From Rhodopirellula sp. (GTDB taxonomy: Bacteria > Planctomycetota > Planctomycetia > Pirellulales > Pirellulaceae), in contig NZHC01000033.1 of NCBI GenBank assembly GCA_002689655.1, positions 1 through 39,955 of the forward strand: a stretch of DNA of 39,955 nt, given 5' to 3'. The translations under genes and the position numbers were made by a program. The notes under the pieces are model-generated. The model was not told the origin of the DNA, did no database searches, and was given only the letters and a program-made list of their open reading frames with translations. Shown piece by piece: positions 18,209 to 26,650 of the stretch. Numbering within the stretch: position 1 is the stretch's first letter; every line of letters begins with the position of its first letter.

Positions 18209-19486
18209 TTAGGCACTCTTGGTGGTTGGCATTTTGAACAGATCGCTCGAGCCCGCGACAACATCCTCATCGATCGTAAAGACTGTCCCGTCCTCCTGCT
18301 CAGGTAGGTCGTACATGATGTCCAGCATCACGTCTTCCAAGATTCCCCGTAGTCCGCGAGCACCAACACCCTTGGCAAGTGCTTGTTGAGCCACATAGTG
18401 CAGGGCACCATCAGTGAATTCAACATCGCAGTTCTCCATTTTGAAGAGAGCTTGGTATTGGCGAGTCAGAGCGTTCTTGGGCTCTTTCATGACTCTGACC
18501 AAACCTTCTTCGTTTAGAGGTTGAAGGTAGCTGACGACTGGAAGTCTACCGACAAGCTCCGGGATCAATCCGAATTGCAGAATGTCCTCGGTTTGAACCT
18601 GTGTTAGCAATTCGGCTTCTGACTGCTCATTGCGAACACTCTCACCCGCAAAACCGAGTGTCTTGTGACCGAGGCGTTTGCGGATGATATCGTCGATTCC
18701 GACGAACGTTCCGCCAACGATGAACAGAATGTTACTTGTGTCAAGTTGGATGTACTGCTGCTCTGGGTGTTTACGTCCGCCTTGGGGGGGAACGTTCGCC
18801 ACAGTGCCTTCAAGCATCTTGAGCAGGCTCTGTTGAACACCCTCGCCTGACACGTCACGGGTAATGGAAACATTGGCACTTGTCTTGCCAATCTTGTCCA
18901 CTTCGTCGATATAGAGAATTCCTCGCTGGGCCGCATCAACATCGAAGTCTGCAGCGTGAAGTAATTTCAAGAGAAGATTTTCAACGTCTTCACCGACATA
19001 CCCTGCTTCGGTCAGCGTGGTCGCATCACCAATCGCGAACGGCACATTGAGCATTCGAGCAAGAGATCTGGCAAGAAGTGTTTTCCCGCTTCCTGTAGGT
19101 CCGGCAAGCAGGATGTTACTTTTCTCAATCTCGACTTCTGAATCGCCTTCCCATTCGCTGGTCAGACGCTTGTAGTGGTTGTGGACAGATACCGCCAGGA
19201 CGCGTTTCGCCGCAGTTTGTCCGATCACGTATTCGTCCAGATGCTCAACGATTGACCTTGGGGAAGGTATTTCGTTGAACAATGACTTTGACGGCCCACG
19301 CCGACGCTCTTCCTGGTCGAGGATCGATTGGCAGAGTTCGATACACTCACTGCAAATGTAAACATCGCCGGGACCTTCGACGAGTGGTCCTACGTCACGA
19401 TAACTCTTTCGGCAAAAAGAACAGAAAGCATTCTTCTTGCTTGAGGAAGTTCCGGGGCGAGAGGTTGGGTTATCTTTAGAGGGCAT
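18209..19486 (-). CDS. clpX: ATP-dependent Clp protease ATP-binding subunit ClpX
   Basis: This AAA+ unfoldase feeds substrates to ClpP. The 425-residue protein has an N-terminal zinc-binding domain with cysteines 22, 25, 45 and 48 (FCSFC ... YICSEC), Walker A GPTGSGKT at 129-136, Walker [11 protein letters not shown] at about 190-199, a sensor region, and the C-terminal [17 protein letters not shown]. An AGGAG site lies seven bases before the ATG. Neither clpP nor tig is adjacent, unlike in many bacteria. It appears monocistronic, with its own terminator. Confidence 0.97.
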   Translation of the reverse strand: MPSKDNPTSRPGTSSSKKNAFCSFCRKSYRDVGPLVEGPGDVYICSECIELCQSILDQEERRRGPSKSLFNEIPSPRSIVEHLDEYVIGQTAAKRVLAVSVHNHYKRLTSEWEGDSEVEIEKSNILLAGPTGSGKTLLARSLARMLNVPFAIGDATTLTEAGYVGEDVENLLLKLLHAADFDVDAAQRGILYIDEVDKIGKTSANVSITRDVSGEGVQQSLLKMLEGTVANVPPQGGRKHPEQQYIQLDTSNILFIVGGTFVGIDDIIRKRLGHKTLGFAGESVRNEQSEAELLTQVQTEDILQFGLIPELVGRLPVVSYLQPLNEEGLVRVMKEPKNALTRQYQALFKMENCDVEFTDGALHYVAQQALAKGVGARGLRGILEDVMLDIMYDLPEQEDGTVFTIDEDVVAGSSDLFKMPTTKSA

Positions 19487-19922
19487 ACACGACTCCTAAT
19501 TTGCGACCGGTTCCAGTGCGAAGCAATCCAGTCGAGTACCTTTTTCCTGAGCTCTCGCTCGGTACTCATGCTGTAACGCAATCACAATGTCCGCTTCAAC
19601 GGTTTCGGGCCACAGCTCGAATGCTTTCCCGGTCAGCTGCCAATGATAGCAGCTAGCTGAGATGGGTCATCCGTATCCTCGAAAGCTCGAGCTTAGTGTG
19701 GTTTGGGTTCAAAAACGATTTATAGTTTCCGAATGCATGCCCAGCATGGAATTGGGAGGGCAGACAGGCGGAGGGTTGTCCTTCTAACGTTCAACTTGAA
19801 AACGAGTCACAGCAATCAATCTACCAAATGGCTTAAACGCGATCGGTGACGACGCATACGGTTACGACAGGTCGTAACAATGATTCGTCGGGAAGGGATT
19901 GCGGAAAATTATTCGGTAAGAG
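19487..19922. other. Intergenic region between clpX and a small membrane-protein gene
   Basis: No credible gene, tRNA or strong hairpin is visible. It should contain the clpX promoter on its left side and the end of the small membrane-protein transcript on its right. I could not identify clear promoter boxes. Confidence 0.4.
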
Positions 19923-20216
19923 CTAACTACTGGTTGAGCGATTCCCTGTCGGAAATCCCTTGGTTGAGCTCGTCTCAGCGGAAAGCTGATGGCTTCTCGA
20001 TTGTATTGTTCGGAATTCCTCGTCGCTGATGTCACCTTTGGCATGCATTTCTTCCAAGTTTGCGATGCCCTTGGGAGGGTCTTCCCGGTCTTCAGCCGCG
20101 TAGTCGCGAAAGATTGACACGAGGTAAAAACCAATCACAAGCAGGACGCATAAGATCAGCAGGGCGAGCCTAGCCTGATAAACACTTGTCGTCAAAAAAT
20201 CTGTTACGACCGTCAC
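19923..20216 (-). CDS. Small membrane protein with SHOCT-like C-terminal motif
   Basis: The 97-residue protein starts at GTG 20216, with a GAGGT site six bases upstream. Residues about 15-37 (ARLALLILCVLLVIGFYLVS) form one membrane helix. The following cytoplasmic part contains IANLEEMHAKGDISDEEFRTIQSR, which resembles the SHOCT motif (LxxLxxxGxITxEEFxxxK) found at the ends of many small membrane proteins. The role of the motif is oligomerisation or unknown. The tail is S/T-rich. No partner is evident. Confidence 0.75.
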   Translation of the reverse strand: MTVVTDFLTTSVYQARLALLILCVLLVIGFYLVSIFRDYAAEDREDPPKGIANLEEMHAKGDISDEEFRTIQSRSHQLSAETSSTKGFPTGNRSTSS

Positions 20217-20830
20217 TCGAATACCTCATTTTTGCGACCCACATAGTCCGCATTGTCGTTGTTGTGGGGCACATTTCACGCACCCAACTCAATCGGGCTA
20301 ACCAGCAGGTTTCATGGTCTTTTCTAGGTTGTTGCTACAGTACTGCAATCCTGCTGACAGTTGCGTGTCATGATATCGCCGTCCGTTGGTTGCTATGGGA
20401 TGCGGACTGTTTGCCTTGTTAGTCTCGGGGGTGGGAGATTCAGGACTCTGGCTCCTTAACTCCCAATTCTCGTGTTTCATCTCATTTTCGTTTGCCCATT
20501 GCGTTGTCCGATTGCGTTGTCCGAACACAGCATGATGCGAAACGAGGCCTGCTGGAGCATTAGCCTTCATCCGTTACTCATCACGCATCCGATAGGTGTG
20601 GCTCCACTTCACCCGAATGATAGGAGTGTCCAGTGGGTCTGGTCCAGCATTTTTACCCGTTCTGAGCTGGTTTTTTCTGTTTCATGCATAAATAGCATGT
20701 TTCACGCCGTGGACTTTACCATGGCTTCGTGAAGGTTAGTTGCTAGGAGCACTGCTTGCCGTATTGAGACCGCCTTTGGGTATCGACACTAGCTCGAGTC
20801 AGATAGCCCTGATCGAACGGTAATGGAAGG
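20217..20830. other. Long intergenic region with a short tandem repeat
   Basis: No gene is supported in these 614 bases. ATTGCGTTGTCCG occurs twice in tandem at 20498-20510 and 20511-20523. CATGC and GCATG flank a 7-base spacer near 20684-20700. Frames in the region have no recognisable protein features. Confidence 0.45.
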
Positions 20831-21655
20831 CTAGTAAAACAGTTGTATCCCCTGCTCCGCCAGCCGTAACCCGTTGTGGCTGTGGCCTTCGACTCGAACG
20901 ATAGCAGGACCAGTGAAATTGATACCTGCAAGTGCCGCGATCAGACGCTCGTGCGCGACATCCCCTGTTCCAATGGGCAAATCTTCTTGTTGTCCTGCTC
21001 TACGATCACAGAGATAGATACATGACAGGTCATCCCGATGACGTTCAAGACGAGCTGCGAGAGGAATTTCATGACCCTGCAACATCTCACCGATGTCGGC
21101 AGCCAGACCCAACTCGTCAGTTTTTAGCCAATGTTGAAGTCGTTCCCATTGGGCAATGGTAGAAACCAGATCACCGAATCGAGGCCGCAGGGCAACGTGA
21201 ACCCCGAGGTCCACGGCCACGTTGACCAAGTAGTCCAGTGCGACTGCCAATTGCGTCAGAGTGGATTCTGTATCCGCAACCCTGTATTGACTGATCTCAC
21301 CACTTGCAAATGTCACGATTCCCGCTTTGGACTCAGCCGCGAGTTCCAGCCAATTTTCTATCCAGTTTCGTGCAGCTCGAGCTTCATTCGTTTCGACGGA
21401 CGAAAGTGCTGGGCCGCGACTTTTCCAAGCTGTCTGCAGGAATTGAGTGTCGAGATCAAATATCAACTGCAAATCATGACGTGATGTGACATCTGCAAGC
21501 CGAAGCAGTTGTTGGCCAAACCAAGGATCTGCTTGCGATAGCCGGCCATGTTGTGGTCGCACCGCAACGGATCGGTATCCAAGTACGGCAAGTTCTTCGA
21601 TTGCACCGATAAGGTCGTGTTGGAGTAGACCGGCGGTATGGAAGCCCGGAAGCAT
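20831..21655 (-). CDS. TIM-barrel protein, sugar phosphate isomerase/epimerase-like (possible EboE-like partner)
   Basis: The 274-residue protein is likely an AP endonuclease 2/xylose-isomerase-type barrel: LIGAIEELAVLGYRSVAVRP near the start, LQLIFDLDTQ, VAVDLGVHVALRPRFGDLV, ELGLAADIGEML, and a final GINFTGPAIVRVEGHSHNG strand. Acidic and histidine residues in DIGEM, RPRFGD and VEGHSHN could bind metal. It starts 31 bases after the stop of the UbiA-like gene and is surely in the same operon. The UbiA-like gene and TIM-barrel pairing recalls the ebo gene cluster, but the protein is shorter than typical EboE, so the specific assignment is uncertain. Confidence 0.78.
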   Translation of the reverse strand: MLPGFHTAGLLQHDLIGAIEELAVLGYRSVAVRPQHGRLSQADPWFGQQLLRLADVTSRHDLQLIFDLDTQFLQTAWKSRGPALSSVETNEARAARNWIENWLELAAESKAGIVTFASGEISQYRVADTESTLTQLAVALDYLVNVAVDLGVHVALRPRFGDLVSTIAQWERLQHWLKTDELGLAADIGEMLQGHEIPLAARLERHRDDLSCIYLCDRRAGQQEDLPIGTGDVAHERLIAALAGINFTGPAIVRVEGHSHNGLRLAEQGIQLFY

Positions 21656-21686
21656 TTTTCGAATCTTAGACTCAAATGAAGGACGA

Positions 21687-22706
21687 TCAAGTCACGCGAA
21701 ATCTTAATGATAAATACAGCGATGGAATTGTGAGGCTAAACAGGCCCAGACCCCACCATGGGCCAGCTCCTAAGAATGCGTACGAGGCTGCCAAAGGAAT
21801 GATCGTGAAAATACCAATGCGAATGGTCGTCTGGATTTTCACTGGTGTTGGTTCACGAACGGCTCGAAACCCCCTCAGTACAACTGGAAAGGAAATCGCT
21901 GCGATCATCATTGGAAACACTGTCTTGACGGGAAGTGCCCAATCTGCCCGATTAGCGTCGAGTTGGGGAGCGAATGCCAGCATCAAAGCCCCCAAGGTGG
22001 TCACAACCAGGCCGATCTGTAGGTTCGAGGAAGGGCCACCCTCTGCTTCACGTCGTGCCATGGTGGTGATACCCATGATGTAGACACCAAAACCAACAGC
22101 GATCCCAAGTAGGTATTTCTCGAACAGTGGAGTGCCCATCGCGATCGCGAAACAGGGGGATGCACCCAAGAGAAAACTGAGAACTCGGCAGCTTCCCATC
22201 GCAACCGGCGCGAGTGGCGTTTTTTTGAGCGGTCCATCGTAGGCAATGATCATGATTGCCAAAGCGATCGCGACCAATGCAGGCAGCCAAGTGATTGGTG
22301 CATCACCAGCTGGGGTCTGTCCTGAAAACGCCGCAATCCCGATGCCTACCAACAGTAGTATCCAACCTGCCGCCGTCGCTTGACCTTGTGAAATTAAACC
22401 AGAGGGAATTGGTCGCTGAGGACGCTGGACACGATCCTGATCAACATCGAACACGTCATTGAGGATCATCCCCCCCCAGTACAACGCTACGCCAGCAAGC
22501 ACAATCATTATGAATCGAATCGCGGGCGATGGACCCTGGTGAACCAGTAGAAAGGCTGCACTCACGTCTGCCAGCACAGTGAATACGTTAGGTAGACGGA
22601 CCAATTGTGCCCATGCCCAAAGCCCGGAGCGTTGGGGGCGGGGGTGATCCGCGGGCATGGGATCTGATGTAGTTTGCTTGGTTGTCAAAGTGTTACTTTC
22701 GACCAT
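21687..22706 (-). CDS. eboC: UbiA-family prenyltransferase-like membrane protein, EboC-like
   Basis: About 339 residues from the ATG at 22706. The frame extends upstream to a TTG at 22763, and an ATG at 22658 is another option. There are about eight or nine hydrophobic helices. WAQLVRLPNVFTVLADV is the UbiA entry helix, and the first Asp-rich motif is GMILNDVFDVDQDRVQRPQR (residues 79-98). The second motif reads YDGPLKKTPLAPVAMGSCR, lacking the usual later aspartates and closely resembling EboC proteins. EboC is associated with export or trafficking of secondary metabolites in cyanobacteria and Bacteroidetes. The gene precedes the TIM-barrel protein in an operon. An ordinary UbiA prenyltransferase for quinone or haem is the alternative. 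Confidence 0.82.
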   Translation of the reverse strand: MVESNTLTTKQTTSDPMPADHPRPQRSGLWAWAQLVRLPNVFTVLADVSAAFLLVHQGPSPAIRFIMIVLAGVALYWGGMILNDVFDVDQDRVQRPQRPIPSGLISQGQATAAGWILLLVGIGIAAFSGQTPAGDAPITWLPALVAIALAIMIIAYDGPLKKTPLAPVAMGSCRVLSFLLGASPCFAIAMGTPLFEKYLLGIAVGFGVYIMGITTMARREAEGGPSSNLQIGLVVTTLGALMLAFAPQLDANRADWALPVKTVFPMMIAAISFPVVLRGFRAVREPTPVKIQTTIRIGIFTIIPLAASYAFLGAGPWWGLGLFSLTIPSLYLSLRFRVT

Positions 22707-22725
22707 GAAGTCACGAGGGAAAATC

Positions 22726-22759
22726 ATTGCGTTGTTCGAAGGGAATTGCGTCGTTCGAA
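22726..22759. repeat. Repeated ATTGCGTYGTTCGAA element before eboC
   Basis: ATTGCGTTGTTCGAA (22726-22740) and ATTGCGTCGTTCGAA (22745-22759) repeat with a 19-base period directly upstream of the chosen eboC start. Each ends in the palindrome TTCGAA. A closely related ATTGCGTTGTCCG pair occurs at 20498-20523. Confidence 0.5.
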
Positions 22760-22986
22760 CCAACTCGTGACGTATTCTAAACGCATTGCCAGAGATTTGC
22801 AGGATGACGTGCCGGAGTTCACTGGCTGAAAATCTGTCGCACTCGGGGGATGGATGACCGTGTTAGGTTGATCGCCTAACTGCAACTCACAAGATCGTAA
22901 AAATTTGTGGGCCGTATAAGCGTGATGCTGCAACTTCAGGTGATGGATACAGGGTGATGGAGTAGGCCAGCGGTGCGGTGCAATAT

Positions 22987-24018
22987 CTACCGACGAGAGG
23001 TGGTCGGGCGCTGCGTCAACTGTGCGTCATGAAGCTGGATATAGCGCTCTGTCTCGTTGGTGAAATCTACATTGACGTTGTCAAAACGGAACCTCTCTGG
23101 CGAGGGCGTGGTGATCGGACGAATCGAATATAGCTCGACAAGCGTGATCAGACGCCGCTTACTCTCCTGAACACCAGTGGCTTGGTCACCGCTGTTAGTG
23201 ATCGGGTCACTCCAGAATTCGATTCGGACGGGGAGGTAGATTCCGAAATTGGTGTCCTTGTTGGGCTCTGCATTGACAGCGACCCGCACCTGACTGGGGT
23301 ACAGCATGGGCCAGTCGGATCGTTTGGCTTGCGAGAGAACGGCTGTTCGTTTTTCTTCAGGCAATTGCCCAGTGATCACAAAAACAGGTTTTTCCTTGAG
23401 TTTGGCCGTCGTGACGCTGAGATCATAATCTCGCTGCAGGGTGCTCAGCATTTCTGCCCAGGCACCCACCTGGAGACGGGGGGGAATGGGTTGCTCGCTG
23501 ATTGAACCCGGGGCCCACCCGGGTAACTTGCCAACTTCGACACGGGTCAGTTTGACTGCTTCTGAGATCTCACTTCGGGTCCATACCAGCCGTCCATCAC
23601 TGATTTGCTGTAGTCGGTGCTTGCCCTTTCCGTCATGCATCGTCAGCTGCAAATTGAATCGGCCGGTATTCTCACCTGATTGTTCGTAGGTGCCTACACC
23701 AATCACTTCTCGCCCCGTGGTCCAGACGATTTCACGAACTTTGGCGTCAAACGCTGCTCCGGATACCAGTTGGCGAAGTACCAATTTCAGGAGGTTGTCG
23801 GCATCTATTTGAGACTTCGCGATTCGATTTGCTGCTGAATCGCTGTCCACCGATCGACTTTCAAAAGTTTCTTTTTGATCACCCGCTCGTGAAACCGACG
23901 GATCTGTGGGTAGCTGCTGAGCGTTAAGACGGTCAGCGAAACGAAGGTAGACCAGGACGCTGATGACGGCCGTGACTAGGAGAAAAATTCGTGCAGAGTA
24001 TCGCTGAGTCGCCTTCAT
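22987..24018 (-). CDS. Membrane-anchored extracytoplasmic protein of unknown function
   Basis: 343 residues from the ATG at 24018, preceded by a GGGGA site. A GTG at 24069 would add 17 residues. A single N-terminal anchor (about 8-24, ARIFLLVTAVISVLVYL) is followed by a polar linker and a globular domain: REIVWTTGREVIGVGTYEQS, FNLQLTMHDGKGKHRLQQIS, and LVWTRSEISEAVKLTRVEVG. The pattern of beta strands and the phrase about measuring a reduced quantity (GRFNLQLTM) is reminiscent of LolA-fold or outer-membrane-lipoprotein-sorting-like domains, but I cannot assign it. It is transcribed away from the envelope gene at 24338. Confidence 0.75.
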   Translation of the reverse strand: MKATQRYSARIFLLVTAVISVLVYLRFADRLNAQQLPTDPSVSRAGDQKETFESRSVDSDSAANRIAKSQIDADNLLKLVLRQLVSGAAFDAKVREIVWTTGREVIGVGTYEQSGENTGRFNLQLTMHDGKGKHRLQQISDGRLVWTRSEISEAVKLTRVEVGKLPGWAPGSISEQPIPPRLQVGAWAEMLSTLQRDYDLSVTTAKLKEKPVFVITGQLPEEKRTAVLSQAKRSDWPMLYPSQVRVAVNAEPNKDTNFGIYLPVRIEFWSDPITNSGDQATGVQESKRRLITLVELYSIRPITTPSPERFRFDNVNVDFTNETERYIQLHDAQLTQRPTTSRR

Positions 24019-24337
24019 CTGTTTCCCCACAGGATTTTTGATCGCCGATTTTTTGCTGTGGTTGACCACTGCAAGAGTCGGGTTTCACGCTCAGAAACCC
24101 CATTTGCATGATCTGACGATCGATCTTCATGAACCGGTTGTGCTGATTTTCTCAAAGATACCGCGTGTAACGTGCCGATGATCCACACAGAAGCCGGTTC
24201 GCCCGGACTTCACGGATAACTGCCATGCAGCTTCGCTGATCCTAGATGAGGCCTGCTGGCAAAGTCCACCCAGATCGAATTTTAAGACTGATTTTACACT
24301 TCTCAGCTGAGCAGAAGCCCAAGGAACGGGGGATACG

Positions 24338-25651
24338 ATGAAACGAATCGTCACTCATATGTCGCTGTTGGCGGCCACGGCGATACTCGCCACCGGGTGT
24401 GTGCCGGTTCGCCACAACCTGCCATCCGAACAACAGATTATGGAACCAGGGCCCGGTGTTGGTGGCCCTGGACCCGGTGTGCTCGGTGCACCGTCGGTTG
24501 CCCCAGGAATGATGGGAGGCCCGATGATGGGAGGCCCGATGATGGGAGGCCAGATGATGGGTAACCCAATGATGGCCCCACCGATGATGCCTGCACCAAG
24601 CCCTGCGGCGCCTACACCGGACACCTCAGCGGCGTCTGCTGTTGGCGATATTGACCTCGTCAACTATGCAGTTCCCGGAGGCGGTGTTTTACCCCCTGCG
24701 GGAATGTTGCCCGCCGTCCCACCTACCTTGCAAGTAACGTTGGCTCAGCCCGAAGGAATGCAAGTTCGGTATGACGCCACCGGTGGCGGGGGCTTCGATA
24801 GCGAACCACTCGTAGTACCAGCGCGGCAGAACTTCCCACAAGGTGGTCTGTACCGCCTGAAGCTCACTAATATTCCAGCTCGTGAAGGTGTTGAGTTGTA
24901 CCCAACTGTGGAGCTAGCTTACGCTAACCCTCGCACAGGTGCTTACCTTGCTCACAACTCAGTTCCTCTTCAGTTCACTGAGGAAGATTTCGATCAGGTG
25001 CTGACGGGTAACTTTGTCACCAAAGTGATTTATCTTCCAGATCCTGATTTCCAGGGTCCTGCTTTGGCCGGCATTGATACGCTGGTAAGCACTCGGCTCG
25101 ATCCAGGCATTGACCCAATCGTCGAAGCTGACCGCCGCGGTTCGATCCTTGCGATCATCCGTCTTGGCGACAAAGACATCGAGATGAGTGGATCAAACGA
25201 GATGACGTCGAGTGGGGGAGCGATGCGAGCACCGATTGCCGGACTGCCTGCAGCTTTCGCACCCGCGATGACAGAAGGCTGCGGCAACTGCCCCGGGAAC
25301 GGAGCTGCCATGCCACCTGCATTGCCCGGAATGATCTCTGGGGTGACGACACCTCAGTACGGAATGCCAATGTCCGGCACGCCGATCGGGTTGCCAGGTC
25401 CACCACACCTGCCCCTCGGACAGCCAGCGGGCTTGAAGAAACACGTCATGCGTAACCACACTTCCATCAACATCCCAAGACCTGTTGATGAAGTGAAAAT
25501 GAATGTACGCATGCAACCCGGTATGAGCTATCCGAATCCTGTCAGCCGAGTTCGGATCACCGAACAGAATATCCATTCGGGTGTTCCTGCTGGACGCGGT
25601 ATGTATCAGCAGGGTAGTCAGCGAGTTAATCCAAACTACCCTCCCCAGTAA
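24338..25651 (+). CDS. Lipoprotein with MMGGP repeats and an envelope domain shared with the next gene
   Basis: The 437-residue protein has a lipobox LATGC with lipidated cysteine at 21. Residues 58-87 are five-residue repeats led by MMGGP, encoded by a 15-bp minisatellite. A globular domain at about 130-282 contains GLYRLKLTNIPAREGVELYP, EEDFDQVLTGNFVTKVIYLP, and VEADRRGSILAIIRLGDKD. The same order and wording recur in the protein encoded at 25783. The C-terminal part is Pro/Gly/Met-rich, with a CGNCPGN pair of cysteines and an H/R-rich stretch. A GGGGGA site precedes the ATG. A perfect hairpin terminator follows. It probably sits on the outside or periplasmic face of a membrane. Function unknown. 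Confidence 0.88.
   Translation: MKRIVTHMSLLAATAILATGCVPVRHNLPSEQQIMEPGPGVGGPGPGVLGAPSVAPGMMGGPMMGGPMMGGQMMGNPMMAPPMMPAPSPAAPTPDTSAASAVGDIDLVNYAVPGGGVLPPAGMLPAVPPTLQVTLAQPEGMQVRYDATGGGGFDSEPLVVPARQNFPQGGLYRLKLTNIPAREGVELYPTVELAYANPRTGAYLAHNSVPLQFTEEDFDQVLTGNFVTKVIYLPDPDFQGPALAGIDTLVSTRLDPGIDPIVEADRRGSILAIIRLGDKDIEMSGSNEMTSSGGAMRAPIAGLPAAFAPAMTEGCGNCPGNGAAMPPALPGMISGVTTPQYGMPMSGTPIGLPGPPHLPLGQPAGLKKHVMRNHTSINIPRPVDEVKMNVRMQPGMSYPNPVSRVRITEQNIHSGVPAGRGMYQQGSQRVNPNYPPQ
24509..24598 (+). repeat. 15-bp coding minisatellite (MMGGP units)
   Basis: Six 15-bp units, each starting ATGATG, run from 24509 to 24598. The first two are identical (ATGATGGGAGGCCCG), the third has one change region, and the last three are diverged (GNP, APP, PAP endings). 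The unit is a multiple of three, so length changes would stay in frame. Confidence 0.8.
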
Positions 25652-25676
25652 TTGCGGGGTGAGTTGAGACGAATGC

Positions 25677-25719
25677 GAAACGCGGTGCGGATTGATCCAG
25701 TCTCACCGCGTTTCTTTTG
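25677..25719 (+). terminator. Intrinsic terminator after the MMGGP lipoprotein gene
   Basis: GAAACGCGGTG (25677-25687) pairs perfectly with CACCGCGTTTC (25704-25714), then TTTTGG follows. It lies 25 bases past the stop codon and separates this gene from the next one. Confidence 0.8.
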
Positions 25720-25782
25720 GTTCCGTTGTTTGTATTGGTTGTATCTTTATCAGCCAGTTGACCTCCCCTGGGTTTAACAGTG

Positions 25783-26628
25783 ATGGCTTACGGAAACGCC
25801 CGGTCGCTGGGATTTGCTTGCTGTATCACCGCAATGTTGGTGATGCTTCATGATGCCAATGCCGCCGACCCATCAGATTATCTCGGTAAGACAGGACGGC
25901 ATCGTCTCCTGAACGGTGACATGCCTCCCGGTTACTTGGGGCAGGCTCGGCTCGCCGGACGGGGATTCGTTAATGGTTACTTTCAACCGATTGCACTGAC
26001 AGGGCCTCAGGGAACGCATTTTTCCCTGACCCGAGATGGTGGTTACTCCGTAGGCTCTGAACGTTTGCAAGCAGGACTGCTGGTTGGAAGCGTCTATCGC
26101 TTTCAGGTCACGCGCATCCCGATGATGGAAGGTGCGGAGCTTTACCCCACGCTTGAGGTGATCGACAGGACCTACCCACCTTCGGGGCTCGCTACGCGAT
26201 ACCCCATCGTGATCCAACTCGATCAGGAAGATCTTGAGTCCGCTCTTGCAGGCAAAATGGTGACAAGAGTCATTTATCTTGAGGATCCTGAGACGGCTGT
26301 GCCCATGCAGCAGACTCCGGTGACAAATCGTCCAGTCGACGTTGCCGAATATCAAGATGCCTTGGAGGTCGCAGATCGTCTGGGAAGACCTGTGGCGATC
26401 GTACGTATCGGCTCGCTCGCGCCACCTCGAACACCAGCACTTATGCCCGGTTTTTTCTTTGGATTCCCACCATGGGCTCCCATTGAATCTGCGGGCCAAA
26501 ATGCTGGCCAGATTCGCCGGCCAGACGCTGAATCTGCCTCGATCATGGCTCAACAGCAGCAGTTGGAAGCTCCGGCTCAGGACGTTGTTCCGGCAGTGAC
26601 CGTCACGGATCAGCCCCTTTTTAAATAA
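25783..26628 (+). CDS. Exported protein sharing the envelope domain of its upstream neighbour
   Basis: 281 residues from the ATG (a GTG at 25780 is also possible). The signal peptide runs to about residue 29 (ending HDANAAD). A domain at about 70-212 parallels residues 130-282 of the upstream lipoprotein: SVYRFQVTRIPMMEGAELYP, QEDLESALAGKMVTRVIYLE and LEVADRLGRPVAIVRIG. There is no lipobox, repeat or Met-rich tail. The C-terminus contains FFFGFPPW and a Q-rich tail. It lies 22 bases before the DUF11-like lipoprotein gene and is probably co-transcribed with it. I do not know its function. It looks like a paralogue that arose by local duplication. Confidence 0.85.
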   Translation: MAYGNARSLGFACCITAMLVMLHDANAADPSDYLGKTGRHRLLNGDMPPGYLGQARLAGRGFVNGYFQPIALTGPQGTHFSLTRDGGYSVGSERLQAGLLVGSVYRFQVTRIPMMEGAELYPTLEVIDRTYPPSGLATRYPIVIQLDQEDLESALAGKMVTRVIYLEDPETAVPMQQTPVTNRPVDVAEYQDALEVADRLGRPVAIVRIGSLAPPRTPALMPGFFFGFPPWAPIESAGQNAGQIRRPDAESASIMAQQQQLEAPAQDVVPAVTVTDQPLFK

Positions 26629-26650
26629 TCCACCGCTCGCACTTTACGAG

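Noticed and set aside
20472-20732. Plus-strand 86-codon frame in the 614-base gap
   Set aside because: No ribosome site, no domain, unusual composition and no supporting neighbour.
22741-22775. GGTTCGAAC on the minus strand considered as a tRNA T-arm
   Set aside because: The flanking bases do not pair as a T-stem, and no cloverleaf forms. It belongs to the repeated element before eboC.
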